Shown piece after piece: positions 1 through 10,634 of a DNA stretch of 64,000 bases. Position numbers and translations under genes: made by a program. The DNA is from Lepidodermella squamata (Eukaryota; Gastrotricha): assembly GCA_047495785.1 (NCBI GenBank), contig JBLDXI010000010.1, positions 1,116,001-1,180,000 of the forward strand, in the 5' to 3' direction. Numbering within the stretch: position 1 is the stretch's first letter; each line of letters begins with the position of its first letter. A model generated the notes under the pieces. The model did not search any database. It saw only the letters and a list, made by a program, of their open reading frames with translations, and had not been told where the DNA came from.

Positions 1-2281
1 AATTCTCCCGCCTTAGCAACGGCATTCGCTGTCGTGGATGTTGGGTAGGCTGGTAGCGGGAGGCGGGGGCTTCCGCAGGGGGCGGAGCTTAGCACGACTC
101 TGCAGGAATCGCGCAGTTTCAATATTTCATCATTTCCTAGGAAATCCGAGTGAACAGATACACATGCGATAGCATCTCCTGGATGAAGGCCGATTCTTCC
201 TTGGCTAGAATAGCCAACCACAATGCCTTGCAAGTCGTTCCTCACTGAATTTGTAATCTGTGTGACCGATTTCGTGTCCGAATTGCAGTAGGCAATACCA
301 TGGCGGCCGTAAACTCCATAAAACGAACTTGTTTTTTTATAGGTGAGCGCGAAAAAGGTCCATGCTCCCTTAGGCTGAACCATCCTAACAGAGGTTAATT
401 TCTGATCTTGACCAGTGTATACCTCGATGAAATCACCGGAGTATTTTACGCATAAGGGAGAATCGCTGAGAAATTCGAAAAGCCCGCCACTTTTATCGGC
501 ATTAGCGGCGCCTTTAGTGAAGAAGAAGCTTATCGTAAAGGCTTCGTCGATTTGAAGACCAGCCTTGTACAAATTCATAACTGGATTTTGAGACCCAAGG
601 CTCTCCGTCGCTGTATTGGCATCTCCATATGGCCCGGTCACAAATTTCCCCGATTTAACACCATGTAATCCGTTTTTGCTAACGTCTTTCCCACCGTTTT
701 GCTGATCCAAAGGCCAGTATGCCAGCAAATTGTTCTGTTTAGGCCAGATTGGTGGTTTAGAGCCTTTTGTTTCACAAACCTTCGGCAGTTGGGACATTTC
801 GCTTCCAGTCAAAGCTGTTGAATACATCATGAAGCAGGCCAATTGATCGGTCATGCGTAGACTTGGATAGAAATCAGCCTGGATATCAGAGCGTAAACCA
901 CGGCCGAATACTAAATAAGTAACTCCAGCATCCTTTACCGGTAGAGTTAGGTCAAATTCTTTCGATTCTTGGTTTCCACCAATTATTTTCAATTTGCTGG
1001 TCACGTGGTCATAAGTTATTGCAACAAAATTCCATTGTTTAGGCTTCAAAACTTGCGCACTAGCAACCAAATTACCCAAAGACCAAACCTCGATGCTTCC
1101 ATCTTGTTTATAACGCAGCCATACTTCTTTATTCCAAGTAGCTGTTTGAACTTCGAGGATGCCACCAGTTTCTTGATCAAGTAATGTGTACAAGTGGAAG
1201 GATATCGTGAAGCTTTGGGCCATCACCGGCTTTGCTGTAGCCATTGCTCCAATATGACAGTACATTCTCTGTGGACAATTGACTGAGTAAGAGGTCCTTT
1301 TATCGCCAAACGGGCCGGGTTGGTCGTACCTGCCATCAGTTTGCCTAGCTCGGCCAATGTAAGTCAAATGATTGAAGTCGCCAAGATCCGCAATATTGCT
1401 GGTTCCACTTTCACTGTCGAATGGCCAGAAACCAAGCAGTTGATCCTTTCGTGGCCATTCATTCGCGCCGCAGCTGCCAAAACATTTCCCCCTTAAAAAT
1501 GACTCATATTAGAGATTATTTCGGCATAGGAAATGGTTTTTACCCCCTGTCTTGGCAAGCTGAGCTCAGTTTACCCATCTCATACGATGCCAGCGAATCG
1601 TTGTAGTACATGAAGCATGCGAACTTGTCGTCTTTACTCATACCCAGCGGCTCGGTACCGCCTATGTTGAAGGTTATAAGACCCTTGTCTGTAACAAGAT
1701 TGATTCCTTTATCGTAGATAGGATTTGCATTGGGCGGTACGATAGTAAGTGTTTTCGAATCAGTACTGTAGGTCATTGCTACAAAATTCCACGTGTTTCT
1801 AGTTAGAATGTCATAGCGGCCAATAAGCTGCTCATCTCTCGTCCATACCTCCAAATAGCCAGGGTCGCGATAATTAACGAGAAATAGATCCCCAATTCGC
1901 AGGATCTCGCCATAAGACGTGATTTTCGAGTTGATGTAGAAAGAAACTGTGAATGATCTGCCGATTGGCACTTGGGCCGATCCTATGTTGTCGGTATTTT
2001 TCGTGGCTGTATAGCATGTTCTAGGCTTGCCGAATGGGCCGTTGCTGACCCTGTCTAAAACTCCTCTGCCTATTTGACTGATGTGGTTGTAACGGCCGGA
2101 GAGATCGCTTAGACCTACATCGCCAGCTAACGGCCAGAAACCTTGCAGAGAGGAAGGTAGGGGCCAAGTTTGAGCTGAGCAGCAGCCAGCCAATCTTCAG
2201 TAAAAGACTGTGATGCGGTAAACCATTTACAACAAAACTTGCTTACAGTAAAATAGCAAATGATATCGGGATGTTGGGCAT
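1..2281 (-). CDS. Secreted LamG (concanavalin A-like) repeat protein, 3' end off the window
   Basis: Minus-strand gene in three exons: 2281-2247, 2194-1544, and 1491 running off the left edge without a stop. Both introns are 52 bp and GT-AG. The first exon starts at ATG 2281 and joins to a clear signal peptide (MPNIPISFAILLLAG...). The signal peptide is followed by three LamG-like domains of about 200 residues. Each opens with a GFWPL or AYWPL motif, has a central W-F-A/F-T-Y strand (NFVAMTY, NFVAITY, TFFALTY) and ends near a conserved Cys. Exon 2 encodes domain 1 and exon 3 encodes domains 2 and 3. The same domain type recurs at 50135-57252 and after 62325. It is probably an extracellular or cell-surface protein that binds glycans or matrix; that role is inferred from the fold only. 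An alternative reading that starts inside exon 2 would lack a signal peptide, so the spliced start is preferred. Confidence 0.8.
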
Positions 2282-2844
2282 TACTTTGACATTTATGCGA
2301 AGAAATGCAGTAAAAAATGAGTCCTGATCCATGATAAGCCTGTTCCTAAATAAGAGGCGTGGGCGAGCTACTAAGATAAGAGAATGTTCTAACCTTATAA
2401 TTAGAAGCGCTAATAATTCACCTCAAAGTCAAAACTTGTTAACATTCTAAATTATACCAAACTTTTTGGAACTGCATGTGTTCATCTCTAGGTTGAACAT
2501 GTAGTGCTACAACGCTGGAGAGACTTCTCCTTGCAAAAGAAATGCTATGTGATGACTGATTGCCTCAAATAATCTGTAAAATTCGCCTGTCAATTCTATA
2601 TAAGATTCATGTATCTGCGAGGTGTCCGAGTGCCCTAAAGATTATAACAGCCTGCCTAGAAACAGCTCCTCGAAATGACGCCAAAACACAACAACGGTTG
2701 CTAGGATTAGTTGACAACGCCCGCTATGGTCACTTTATCTTATCTCATCAGCAAACGACTCAAGAACCGGCTTCACAACCATTAAGATACGGCAGCTCAG
2801 TTTTCTTTTGTTTTCCCTCTCAGCAGAAGGAAAAATCGGCTGAA
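2282..2844. other. Intergenic, divergent promoter region
   Basis: The 5' ends of the LamG gene (minus) and the two-pore channel gene (plus) face away from each other across about 560 bp, so both promoters should lie here. An open frame from about 2560 runs into the channel's first exon but begins at a non-ATG codon and is probably not translated. No repeat or RNA gene seen. Confidence 0.4.
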
Positions 2845-5800
2845 ATGGCCGTTGATGATCAGGTTGCTAATGTTTACTCGGTTCTTTTACTTAACCCTCT
2901 TGTTTATGCCGCTGTAGAAGCTGAAACTCGCCAGTCTCTTGATCGATGATGCTGTTAATGGGCGAGATTTCCCTTTCCGGGACGATCCTAAATCTCTTTG
3001 GTACTTCAATAAAATATTTTGTCCTTTGACAACAAATTTTGTTTGTTAAGGTGGTATTCTTTCTACAACAACACTGTCGCGAATTTTGTGAACAACTTCG
3101 CCATAGTCTTACTGCTGGGGCTAGCTATTTTTGAAGATCCGGCATCTTGCGATTATTGCCGCCTGCCAGTTTGGGTATAGTTTTTGGCTCCCCTTTATCC
3201 CTCCAATTAAATAATTTAAAATTTATGGCAGGCTCTTGTATTCTGGGAAACAGCATGCTTATTGGAGATAACTTTCCATTTGTTCGTCCGACTTCGATTT
3301 TGCGGTCTTACAACCTTCATAAAAGATCCAAAAAACATCATTTCACTGACATGCATTTTGGTTTGCCTGGTTGATATGATTGTTTGGTCCGCATTCTTCC
3401 GACCTGCGATTCCTCTGACTGGCCTCTATCCACAACGATTTTCCCGTATTTTACGCCCAATTTTCGTCATTAATGCGTCTGAAAATCGGAGGGTGAGTAC
3501 AAATTAGTCTTAATCTTCATTTGGGTCTCCTTTCCTTGAATAGATACGACGTGTTGTCAGATGCATTCGATCGCTGATCCGAGATGTCACCCCGATTTTT
3601 GTCCTATTTTTCATCATAATCGCAGTTTTTGCGCTTATTTTTCAAAAAATCTTCTCCCAAGGCGAGAAGCTGTCATTTTTCGACGGAAGAATTCCCCCGA
3701 CTCCCTACTTCCAAGACTACTTCGACTCGATGTGGGATTTATTCATCTATGTTACTACATCAAACAGCCCAGATGCAATGTAAGTCATACATTTTGATCA
3801 TCGAATGGGAGAATGATATTGATTTTCTCCAGGCAACCGGCTTACGATCAATCAGGATGGTACTCATTGATGTTCATTGTCTTTCTTGCCATCACTCTAT
3901 GGGGAGTCATGCCGCTTATTCTGGCCATAACATATAACAGCTATTTGCGATACCTCAAGGTATGTTTAGGGTTTAGCTGATCGTGGTGAAATTTGGAAAT
4001 AATGATTTTGTTCAAAGGACCAAATCACGCTTAGTGTGAAACAGAAGAGGCTCAAGTTGAAAAGAGCCTTTGCAATCCTAAGCACTCCTGACGAAGAAAG
4101 CGGCTCGAATGTCGTGACCGTCGAAACATGGCAGAAAATCGCTGCTCTTGTGTTGCCAGACAAAGATGGAGACTATCGAAAGCTTATGTTCCAGATCCTA
4201 GACACAAGCTCGTCGAATTCATTGGACCTAGGTGAATTCTTGTACCTGAGCGATCTCCTGAACATCGATATAAGGAGGGCCCAATCTAAGACCCATATCA
4301 TCGAAACTATGATGCCGAGGATCTACGACAGCGAAATCAGCAAGCGAATCCGCCGAATTGTAGTCCATCCTTTCTTTAGCTACGTTTTCGACATTCTCAT
4401 CATCGCGAATGCTGTGATCCTCGCAGCGTCTTCAAAAGAAATCGTTAGCGCAACTGAATGGGCATTTCTTGTCCTATTCACATTTGAAATCCTTCTCAAA
4501 GTCTATGCTTCCGGGCCACTGAGCTTTATCACGAAAGGATGGAACATTTTCGATTTGTTACTGGTCGTTCTTGCGTGGTCTGCTTCGATCGCAGAGGTGG
4601 TAGAGCCCGATGTGAACGATGTCGCTGTACTCTATGATCTAGTCATCACAATTCGAGTACTCAGAGTCTTCCGAATCATCTACAGCATTAAACAATTCGT
4701 TGTAATTGTCAACACGTTCCATCACATCATTCCCAGCGTTGCGGCTATTGTCACCCTTCTTCTGTGTGTCTACTACATGTTTGCCATTCTTGGCATGATG
4801 GTATTTGCTGGGGTTATCAAGGACGATATTCACCCATGGGAGCCAGGATGGGATCATTGCGGTAACCCTGATATTATAGGAACGGCCTACGCGAGTGCTC
4901 ATTACTGCAAGAACAATTTCAACAGCCTAGCCCTATCTTTCATTGTCATGTTCGACCTAACTGCCGTTAATAACTGGCATCGTAAGTTTTGATTAGACAG
5001 AAAGAACCTTGATGATAATTACGGTTTCACAAAGTTTTTGCCGAGGCTTTTACCCTTGCGACGAATAAGGCCGCTCGAGTTTACTTCATCAGCTTCTATT
5101 TCGTTGTTATTTTCGTTCTGTTGAAGTGAGTATTAAGATCAAATGATAGTCATTAGTCATCAATCATTCTCTTTTTCAAGTATTTTCGTCGCTTTTGTAC
5201 TCGAAGCTTTCATCCTTCAGTACAAAATGTTTCAAGGCGAGCAAAAGGAGTCTAAGCTGAGACTTCATGTCGCTAAATTTCTGGATACTGTCTCGGGTCG
5301 AAAAGCTGTGGAAACCAATGTTTCTCACTCGATTCTAGGCGGCATTGTCAACACTGAGGAAGCCGATGCGGTCGGAGGCCACCAATCCCATATAGAATGG
5401 ACTGTGGGTGATGGTCTTGGCATCAGTCTATGGGGCCCAAGTGCAGAAGAAGCTAACTACGGCTTTGTCATGCGAAATACTTGTAAGCTTTATTATTTCT
5501 GGTGAATTCTTTTAATTCATTTAATTTCAGACCGAAATGCGGATACTCTGATTGAGACTATGCTTTTCGATGAAGAAGAGGACGAAGAGGCCGAGCGCCA
5601 ACGGGAGCAGGCTGAAGCACCTCGGAGCTCTGACTCCCAATCAGCCAGTGGACCGCCATCTGGAGGCTCAAAACGGCTCAGGGCGACCTCTTCTGTCTGG
5701 AGGCGAAGCGATTTAGCTTCCCACACAATTTTCAACCAGAGAACACCTCCTGTTTCACCACAGGTTCCAACTTCCCTACCTGTGACGGCTCAGCTATCAA

Positions 5801-5907
5801 GTCCACCTGTGTTAGCTGCTAGGATGTCTGAAGAAGCGACATCGCCCTCAGTCTTAGAGATGGTCGGAGAAGTTGTAGCCTCTGAATTGAAAGAGGATGA
5901 GAACTAA
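2845..5907 (+). CDS. TPCN: Two-pore calcium/sodium channel (TPC)
   Basis: Ten exons: 2845-2862, 2918-3000, 3051-3174, 3232-3492, 3544-3779, 3833-3959, 4018-4981, 5035-5125, 5181-5482, 5531-5907. They join in frame to 860 residues, close to animal TPCs (750-870). All introns are 48-58 bp. TPCs are endolysosomal cation channels gated by NAADP or PI(3,5)P2, with two six-helix repeats. Visible features are the first pore filter (VTTSNSPDAM, about residues 232-241), the second filter (TAVNNWH, about 598-604) and the final S6 (VIFVLLNIFVAFVLEAF). Between the repeats is an EF-hand-like loop, DTSSSNSLDLGE, about residues 345-356. The C-terminal tail is acidic, then Ser/Pro-rich. Filter and S6 look closer to TPC1/TPC3 than to TPC2. 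AATAAA lies at 5934, almost meeting the convergent gene's signal at 5967. Confidence 0.93.
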
Positions 5908-5999
5908 AGACAATACACTAGCCACTTGATTCAAATAAAAAACCACATAATCGTAGAGTTTGAACTTTATTTGCAGGGAAAATTGCTTGAGAATATGAG

Positions 6000-6548
6000 C
6001 TAACCATCAGTCCACATAGCCCATTGAGGTGTCCCGGAATAAGCCGCGGCTGATCTTACCGCTGACCAGTAAGTTGGCGGCACTCCACCCGCCCAGTTGT
6101 TCCATACAGTCCAAGAGAATGTCCAAGGATACCAGGCTGAAGCCGGCACGGCTGACCAGGAGTAAGTCGGAGCCCAAACGTATGTAGGATAGTAAACGCC
6201 ATAGCTTGGCTGGCGGTAATAATTGGTGAAATCGCTGAAGAAACTCTTCGATTTATACATGGCCAGACTTGAGCAGATGCAGTTGTTTTGGTCACTCAAC
6301 GCCGACCATGAACATGTTGCCCACTGCGCTGAATAACACGTCTGCCAGCAGTTACAGGAATAGTAGGAATTCCGAGATAGGAAAATCGAATCGTAAGGAT
6401 TTTTCGATTTGATATTTCCCAAGTTTTGACAGCCCTTGTAGCATGGTGACGTTACAACGAGGGAAACGTAAGTTATACCAGCGACTAAAATGAGTACGAT
6501 AGGGCTTACTATCAAAGCTACAACCAATGGATGCGTTTCATAGCACAT
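6000..6548 (-). CDS. Small Cys/Trp/Tyr-rich single-pass membrane protein, copy 1
   Basis: Single exon, 182 residues, ATG at 6548. An N-terminal hydrophobic segment (about residues 9-34) acts as signal or anchor. A Cys-rich region follows with the pattern CYKGC, CNCWQTCYSAQW, CICSS. The second half is low-complexity and very rich in Trp, Tyr, Ser, Ala and Pro. The paralog at 6678-7142 has the same layout. The minus-strand polyadenylation signal (TTTATT on the plus strand) is at 5967. I recognise no family. The CxCxxxCYxAQW core is the diagnostic feature, and the aromatic tail suggests an extracellular structural or adhesive role (inference). Confidence 0.75.
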   Translation of the reverse strand: MCYETHPLVVALIVSPIVLILVAGITYVSLVVTSPCYKGCQNLGNIKSKNPYDSIFLSRNSYYSCNCWQTCYSAQWATCSWSALSDQNNCICSSLAMYKSKSFFSDFTNYYRQPSYGVYYPTYVWAPTYSWSAVPASAWYPWTFSWTVWNNWAGGVPPTYWSAVRSAAAYSGTPQWAMWTDG

Positions 6549-6677
6549 TTCATGTGATGAATGAATTTCTCTGCCTTTTGGAGTTCCTTCTTTGTATACA
6601 GTGTTGCTAAGACACGTTTTGAATAGATGAATGGTTTATTGAAATCTAGCACCACGAAATGAGAATTAAGGAGTCTA

Positions 6678-7142
6678 CTAGCTATCGGCATTTCGATCAG
6701 ATACGAAATAAGATCCTAGCCATGATGAGACTGCCCCAGATTGAGAGGACCATGAAGTTGTCACAGAGTAGGATGATCTCAAATTGAGTATTGTCCTCAG
6801 CCAACTATTCCAAGGAGACTCTGTCGATGGTCCTGGATAGTCTGCATCGTAGTAGTAAGGATTAGGTGCCCATGTCGGTCTTACAATTGGTAAGCCAGTT
6901 GTATCTTGTAAATCGTAGACGAGATAACTCGCGCATACACAAAAGTCTTGAGGTTCTGCGAGGCTTTTATTGCATTGCGTCCACTGCGCTTGGTAACACG
7001 TCGTCAAACAGTCGCAGTTTATGCCGAGAGAGTAGTACGACGAGTAATAAGCAAGTTTCAAGCATCCGATAAAGCAGTTCGAGGTGAGAACAAGGGCAAA
7101 ATAAACGAAGGCAGCAACCATTGGTAGCAGCATGAAAAACAT
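6678..7142 (-). CDS. Small Cys/Trp/Tyr-rich single-pass membrane protein, copy 2
   Basis: Single exon, 154 residues, ATG at 7142 (a second in-frame ATG at 7133 is possible). Paralog of the gene at 6000-6548: a short hydrophobic N-terminus (about residues 3-22), then CFIGC, CDCLTTCYQAQW and CVCAS, then a Pro/Tyr/Trp/Ser-rich tail. Its polyadenylation signal is at 6635-6640 on the complementary strand, 38 bp past the stop. The two genes are head-to-tail, about 130 bp apart, consistent with a local duplication. Function unknown. Confidence 0.75.
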   Translation of the reverse strand: MFFMLLPMVAAFVYFALVLTSNCFIGCLKLAYYSSYYSLGINCDCLTTCYQAQWTQCNKSLAEPQDFCVCASYLVYDLQDTTGLPIVRPTWAPNPYYYDADYPGPSTESPWNSWLRTILNLRSSYSVTTSWSSQSGAVSSWLGSYFVSDRNADS

Positions 7143-8011
7143 GAAGGATTATGAAACAGCAGATTGCTTAATTCGTCATTTATACGAGGAGTGAGACGTA
7201 GTCTTTCAATAATTATGAAAAGACGCGATACATTAAAAACAAATGTTATTCAACTGAATTTGTGATTCAATGGAACGTAGGCGTAAAATGGCGTGAATCA
7301 ATAATTGAGTGCTCATTTTTTCCACAAATTTTCCTCGTTTTTTTGGCCGCTGAACTTACCCACAGGTCAAAAAACGTCTGGGCACGCCCCAGTTCTGACG
7401 GGTGGACTTAAGGCATCAAGACTTAGGACAACTAAACTCAAAGAATCATATATATGCCTATGTAAAATGCTCTTGCCGAACGTTGAAAAGATCTTTATTT
7501 AGAAACAGGCAACAGGCCATGACTCGAAAGCATATCTTGGTATTCAATACATAAATAAATAAATGAATTAACGCATGTTTCAGTTCAGATGGAGGATGAT
7601 TTCGCCTATGAATCGCGTCGTAGAAGTTGGGATTGAGAGACAGCCTTTCATTTTTTATCATTGGCACGGACAGATTTAATGAATTTCTTTCGCATTTTTC
7701 TTGTTTTGCGTCCACTTCTGGGTTCGGTAGCGAGAAATCGAAGAATATTCGATCAATAGAACGGTGAGTAAAGGGCAATGTACTGCGATTCGAGGTACAA
7801 AATGTAGGCGAGGTCGATGGAAGCTCATCGAACAGCATCATTGAAAGCGAAACCGCCCAACAACTGCTTGGAATTCGGCCTTCATACGCAAAAATACAGT
7901 TGTTCAAGTTTGTTTTCATAAAACGCGATTCGTTGAAAGAAAAACGTGGTTTTAATGAAAAGTGATTCGATGGAACACAAACGGTGAAACAAAATACATT
8001 CAGTGATTTCT
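7143..8011. other. Intergenic with one doubtful minus-strand frame (7458-7919)
   Basis: A 153-codon minus-strand frame starts at ATG 7919 (begins MKTNLNNCIFAYEGR). It has no recognisable domain or signal peptide, and a minus-strand AATAAA (plus TTTATT at 7494-7499) lies inside its last codons, so a transcript would end before the stop. It may be chance or a mis-spliced remnant; I do not call it a gene. Confidence 0.25.
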
Positions 8012-8974
8012 TTATCGACTACTCGTGCTGTTACCAGTGGCGGCGCCGTGACGAAACATGAGCAATTTAGCCTGGCGTTTGCCGCCGGTTCTTACCGAGT
8101 TCTTCTCAGCCTCCCCGCTGAAAATCGTCGGGCGGCGCTTATTCCCGGAATAGACTTCCTTCCGCTTCTGCAACGCGTCGTGCTTCACCTTTTGATCTCG
8201 CTTATTTGTTAGGAAGGAGTTGTATTTTGCCGAGAAGACATCGCCGTTATACGGCTGGTTGTTCGGTGAATTCAACCGCTCTTCAAGAATCGCCGAATTT
8301 TTCTGTTTCTGCTCCTCAGCTAACTGCCGCGCTTGTTCTTCGAGGAAAAACTGAGCCACTGTCATTTTCTTCTCAAACGAGTCAACGGTGTCATTGTCAT
8401 TATCTCGCCGTGGGATTAATGGCTGTCGTGTTGTTGAGCAACTGGGTGCCACTGGAGTCATGGGCGATTTCGCCTCGGAACTCGATTCATCTTCAATGGA
8501 TGATCGCCTCGTGTTGGTACTTGCCGTTCTCGCTACCCCACTCAAATGCAACATATTCCGGCCGATTTGTCCGAAATGGCCCCGCGTGGACATCATTGAG
8601 AACTGCCGCTTGTGTCTTTCCTTCGCATTTTTGCTTAGATCATCGCTGTTGGCGTAGCATTTTCTGAACAGTTTAGTCCGTGTTCGGATTATGAAAGCAA
8701 CAATGAGGCTGAGGATTAAGATTAGAAGTAGAGTTGCGCCGCAGATTACGCCGATGCTGTAATTAGTGAAGTAATAATCATCCGGCTCAGACTGGAGTAG
8801 GTCTGTTGCAGTAGTTGTTAGGCCAGTATTAGCGCGGAGTAAGGCTTTTGACGACGAGACGAGTGACGCGACAGGATTTCTCGTAGTCCTACCGTTCTGC
8901 TTACTACGTTTTGTCGCTTTTTTCGAGCCAGGTTCTGCCGCCAGTGGAACGAGGATAGTAGACGTTAGCTGCAT
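8012..8974 (-). CDS. Tandem single-pass membrane protein family, member 1
   Basis: Single exon, 320 residues from ATG 8974. The longer frame to 8992 begins with TTG and is not preferred. Layout: a Ser/Thr/basic N-terminal region without classical signal peptide; one transmembrane helix at about residues 73-96; a basic juxtamembrane stretch; motif A (RQFSMMSTRGHFG...GRNMLHLSGV, about 123-147); an FFLEEQARQLAEEQ helix; motif B (DVFSAKYNSFLTNKR); and C-terminal motif C (GKRQAKLLMFRHG). It is the downstream-most of seven minus-strand paralogs and is closest to its neighbour at 9651-10634. The positive-inside rule predicts an outside N-terminus and a cytoplasmic tail. I recognise no family and assign no function. 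Confidence 0.8.
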   Translation of the reverse strand: MQLTSTILVPLAAEPGSKKATKRSKQNGRTTRNPVASLVSSSKALLRANTGLTTTATDLLQSEPDDYYFTNYSIGVICGATLLLILILSLIVAFIIRTRTKLFRKCYANSDDLSKNAKERHKRQFSMMSTRGHFGQIGRNMLHLSGVARTASTNTRRSSIEDESSSEAKSPMTPVAPSCSTTRQPLIPRRDNDNDTVDSFEKKMTVAQFFLEEQARQLAEEQKQKNSAILEERLNSPNNQPYNGDVFSAKYNSFLTNKRDQKVKHDALQKRKEVYSGNKRRPTIFSGEAEKNSVRTGGKRQAKLLMFRHGAATGNSTSSR

Positions 8975-9650
8975 TTCAAAGTGCACTTTCAATGAATGGT
9001 TGCGAATGATTCGCTATTGCAGACATTGGTAGGAAAAAAAACTATACCGATGAAACCACACGGGTGTGATTAATTATTAGTCGCATCGAGAATGAGGTGT
9101 GAAAATGCGCTCTATGAATATTTCGGCTAAAATCACTGTTCCGTGCTTCAACCCACGCGTAGCGGCAACTTCGTCGCGCTCGATTGAATCAACACTACAG
9201 GTGTGGCTCGCGTGACGCGAATCGCACATAAATTTATGGTAATTACCATCGCCTCAGGTCGGAGAACACATCATCGAGTCATCTTCTTTTATCATAACCC
9301 ATTTCTTAAAATGAATTTTTTCGAAATAATCAGCCATTTCCTGTCTGAGTTGAAATCCCGCGGGAACTCCTGAGCATTGATTTTACATTTGCGATTCCTC
9401 ATGCATTGTTAATTCATGACTAGGTCCTGTGCGGGCCCACACGCGGAATAACAAAACTGTATATTTACACAGACACAGACGAAGAAAAACACTGCACCGA
9501 AATTAGCAATTCCCCTGTATATTCATCACTTTATTACTTCTAAGAATAAAAGATCATTAAAAAGTAATCGATAACTCGGGAATTGATGGGGTTAAAAATC
9601 CATCAAAACCTAAGAGTCCTCAAACGGAACAGAAAAATAAAAGTGTTGAG
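8975..9650. other. Intergenic between family members 1 and 2
   Basis: About 680 bp, AT-rich. It should hold the promoter of member 1 and the 3' UTR of member 2, whose polyadenylation signal (plus TTTATT) is at 9530. Nothing else seen. Confidence 0.35.
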
Positions 9651-10634
9651 TCATTTTTGAGGACCTTTTGAATCCATGGCATGGCGGAACATAAGAAGCC
9701 TCGCGTTTCTTTTCCCCGGTTCATGAGTCATACTTCCTCTTCTCTTTTGAGACAGGCCCTTCCTCCGGCCGATCGACTCTTGCCTCTTCATATAGCCACG
9801 CTTACTCTCCAAGAAGCTGTTGTACTTCGCTGTGAAAGGGTCTTCATTGAAATGGGAGAGCTTATCATGCGGCTCAGCTACTGGGTGATTGACATGCTTT
9901 TCCTTGAGTTTCTGCTCGGTAATTTTCGCAGTCTCTTCTTCCAATTGCTTCGCACTTTCCCGCAGGAAGAACTCAGCCGCCGTGAGCCTTTCTTCAGTCA
10001 ACCGCTTCGGGGTGTAAGTCCCGCCGCTCGAAGAAACCGTGCTGGTCGCAGTCCCTAATCGAGGCCGGTGGGCGGGAAGAGCAAGGAACAAATGGTCATC
10101 TACGTCGAGACTTTTCGGACGATTGAATATCAATAGAGCAGCTCCGTTATTGGAATTTGACGGGCTAGCGAGGTTAAGGTAGCTTTCATTCGGTTTTATC
10201 GATAGACTCCTAGGTCTTGATGGCGCTGCGACTGCAACAATGCCACTGACCTGCAACATCTGCCTGCCCAACTGGCCGAACTGAGATCGCGTCGCAAACA
10301 TGCTGTACTGCCGTCTTTGTCGATCTTGAGCCGAAGTTCGTTTGAAAAGGCAAATTTTGTAACGGTACATCGCAGCGGCCATAACGCCGAGCAGGATGAG
10401 GAGCAAACAGGAAGCACCGATTACGACGCCGAGCGTGAAGTACGTCAAAGCCTCGTCTTCGCCAAACACAGGTATTTCAGCGGGCGGTCTATCACTCTCT
10501 GTGAGCTGGACCAGAGGTTGTACAACCTCGATGCTGGGAGGATAGGTTGTAGCTGCTGAGGGTGGCGTTACTGTCCTCCGCGTACGAGGGCGCCTTGTAA
10601 CAGTTGAAAATAATATCGTTGAACTCGAGGCCAT
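9651..10634 (-). CDS. Tandem single-pass membrane protein family, member 2
   Basis: Single exon, 327 residues, ATG at 10634. The N-terminal region is rich in Thr, Arg and Pro; one transmembrane helix lies at about residues 66-90, then RYKICLFKR. Motif A is RQYSMFATRSQFGQLGRQM followed by LQVSGI (about 108-132). A FFLRESAKQLEEE helix parallels FFLEEQARQLAEEQ of member 1. Motif B is DPFTAKYNSFLESKR and motif C is GKRNARLLMFRHAM near the end. This pair looks like the most recent duplication in the array. The Ser-rich tail with RxxS-type sites looks phosphorylatable (inference). Confidence 0.82.
   Translation of the reverse strand: MASSSTILFSTVTRRPRTRRTVTPPSAATTYPPSIEVVQPLVQLTESDRPPAEIPVFGEDEALTYFTLGVVIGASCLLLILLGVMAAAMYRYKICLFKRTSAQDRQRRQYSMFATRSQFGQLGRQMLQVSGIVAVAAPSRPRSLSIKPNESYLNLASPSNSNNGAALLIFNRPKSLDVDDHLFLALPAHRPRLGTATSTVSSSGGTYTPKRLTEERLTAAEFFLRESAKQLEEETAKITEQKLKEKHVNHPVAEPHDKLSHFNEDPFTAKYNSFLESKRGYMKRQESIGRRKGLSQKRRGSMTHEPGKRNARLLMFRHAMDSKGPQK

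Noticed and set aside
2560-2949. 129-codon plus-strand frame upstream of the two-pore channel
   Set aside because: It starts at a non-ATG codon and crosses the first intron of the channel gene. Only the ATG at 2845 and the following 18 bases are coding.
7458-7919. 153-codon minus-strand frame
   Set aside because: A polyadenylation signal lies inside its end, and no domain or signal peptide is visible.
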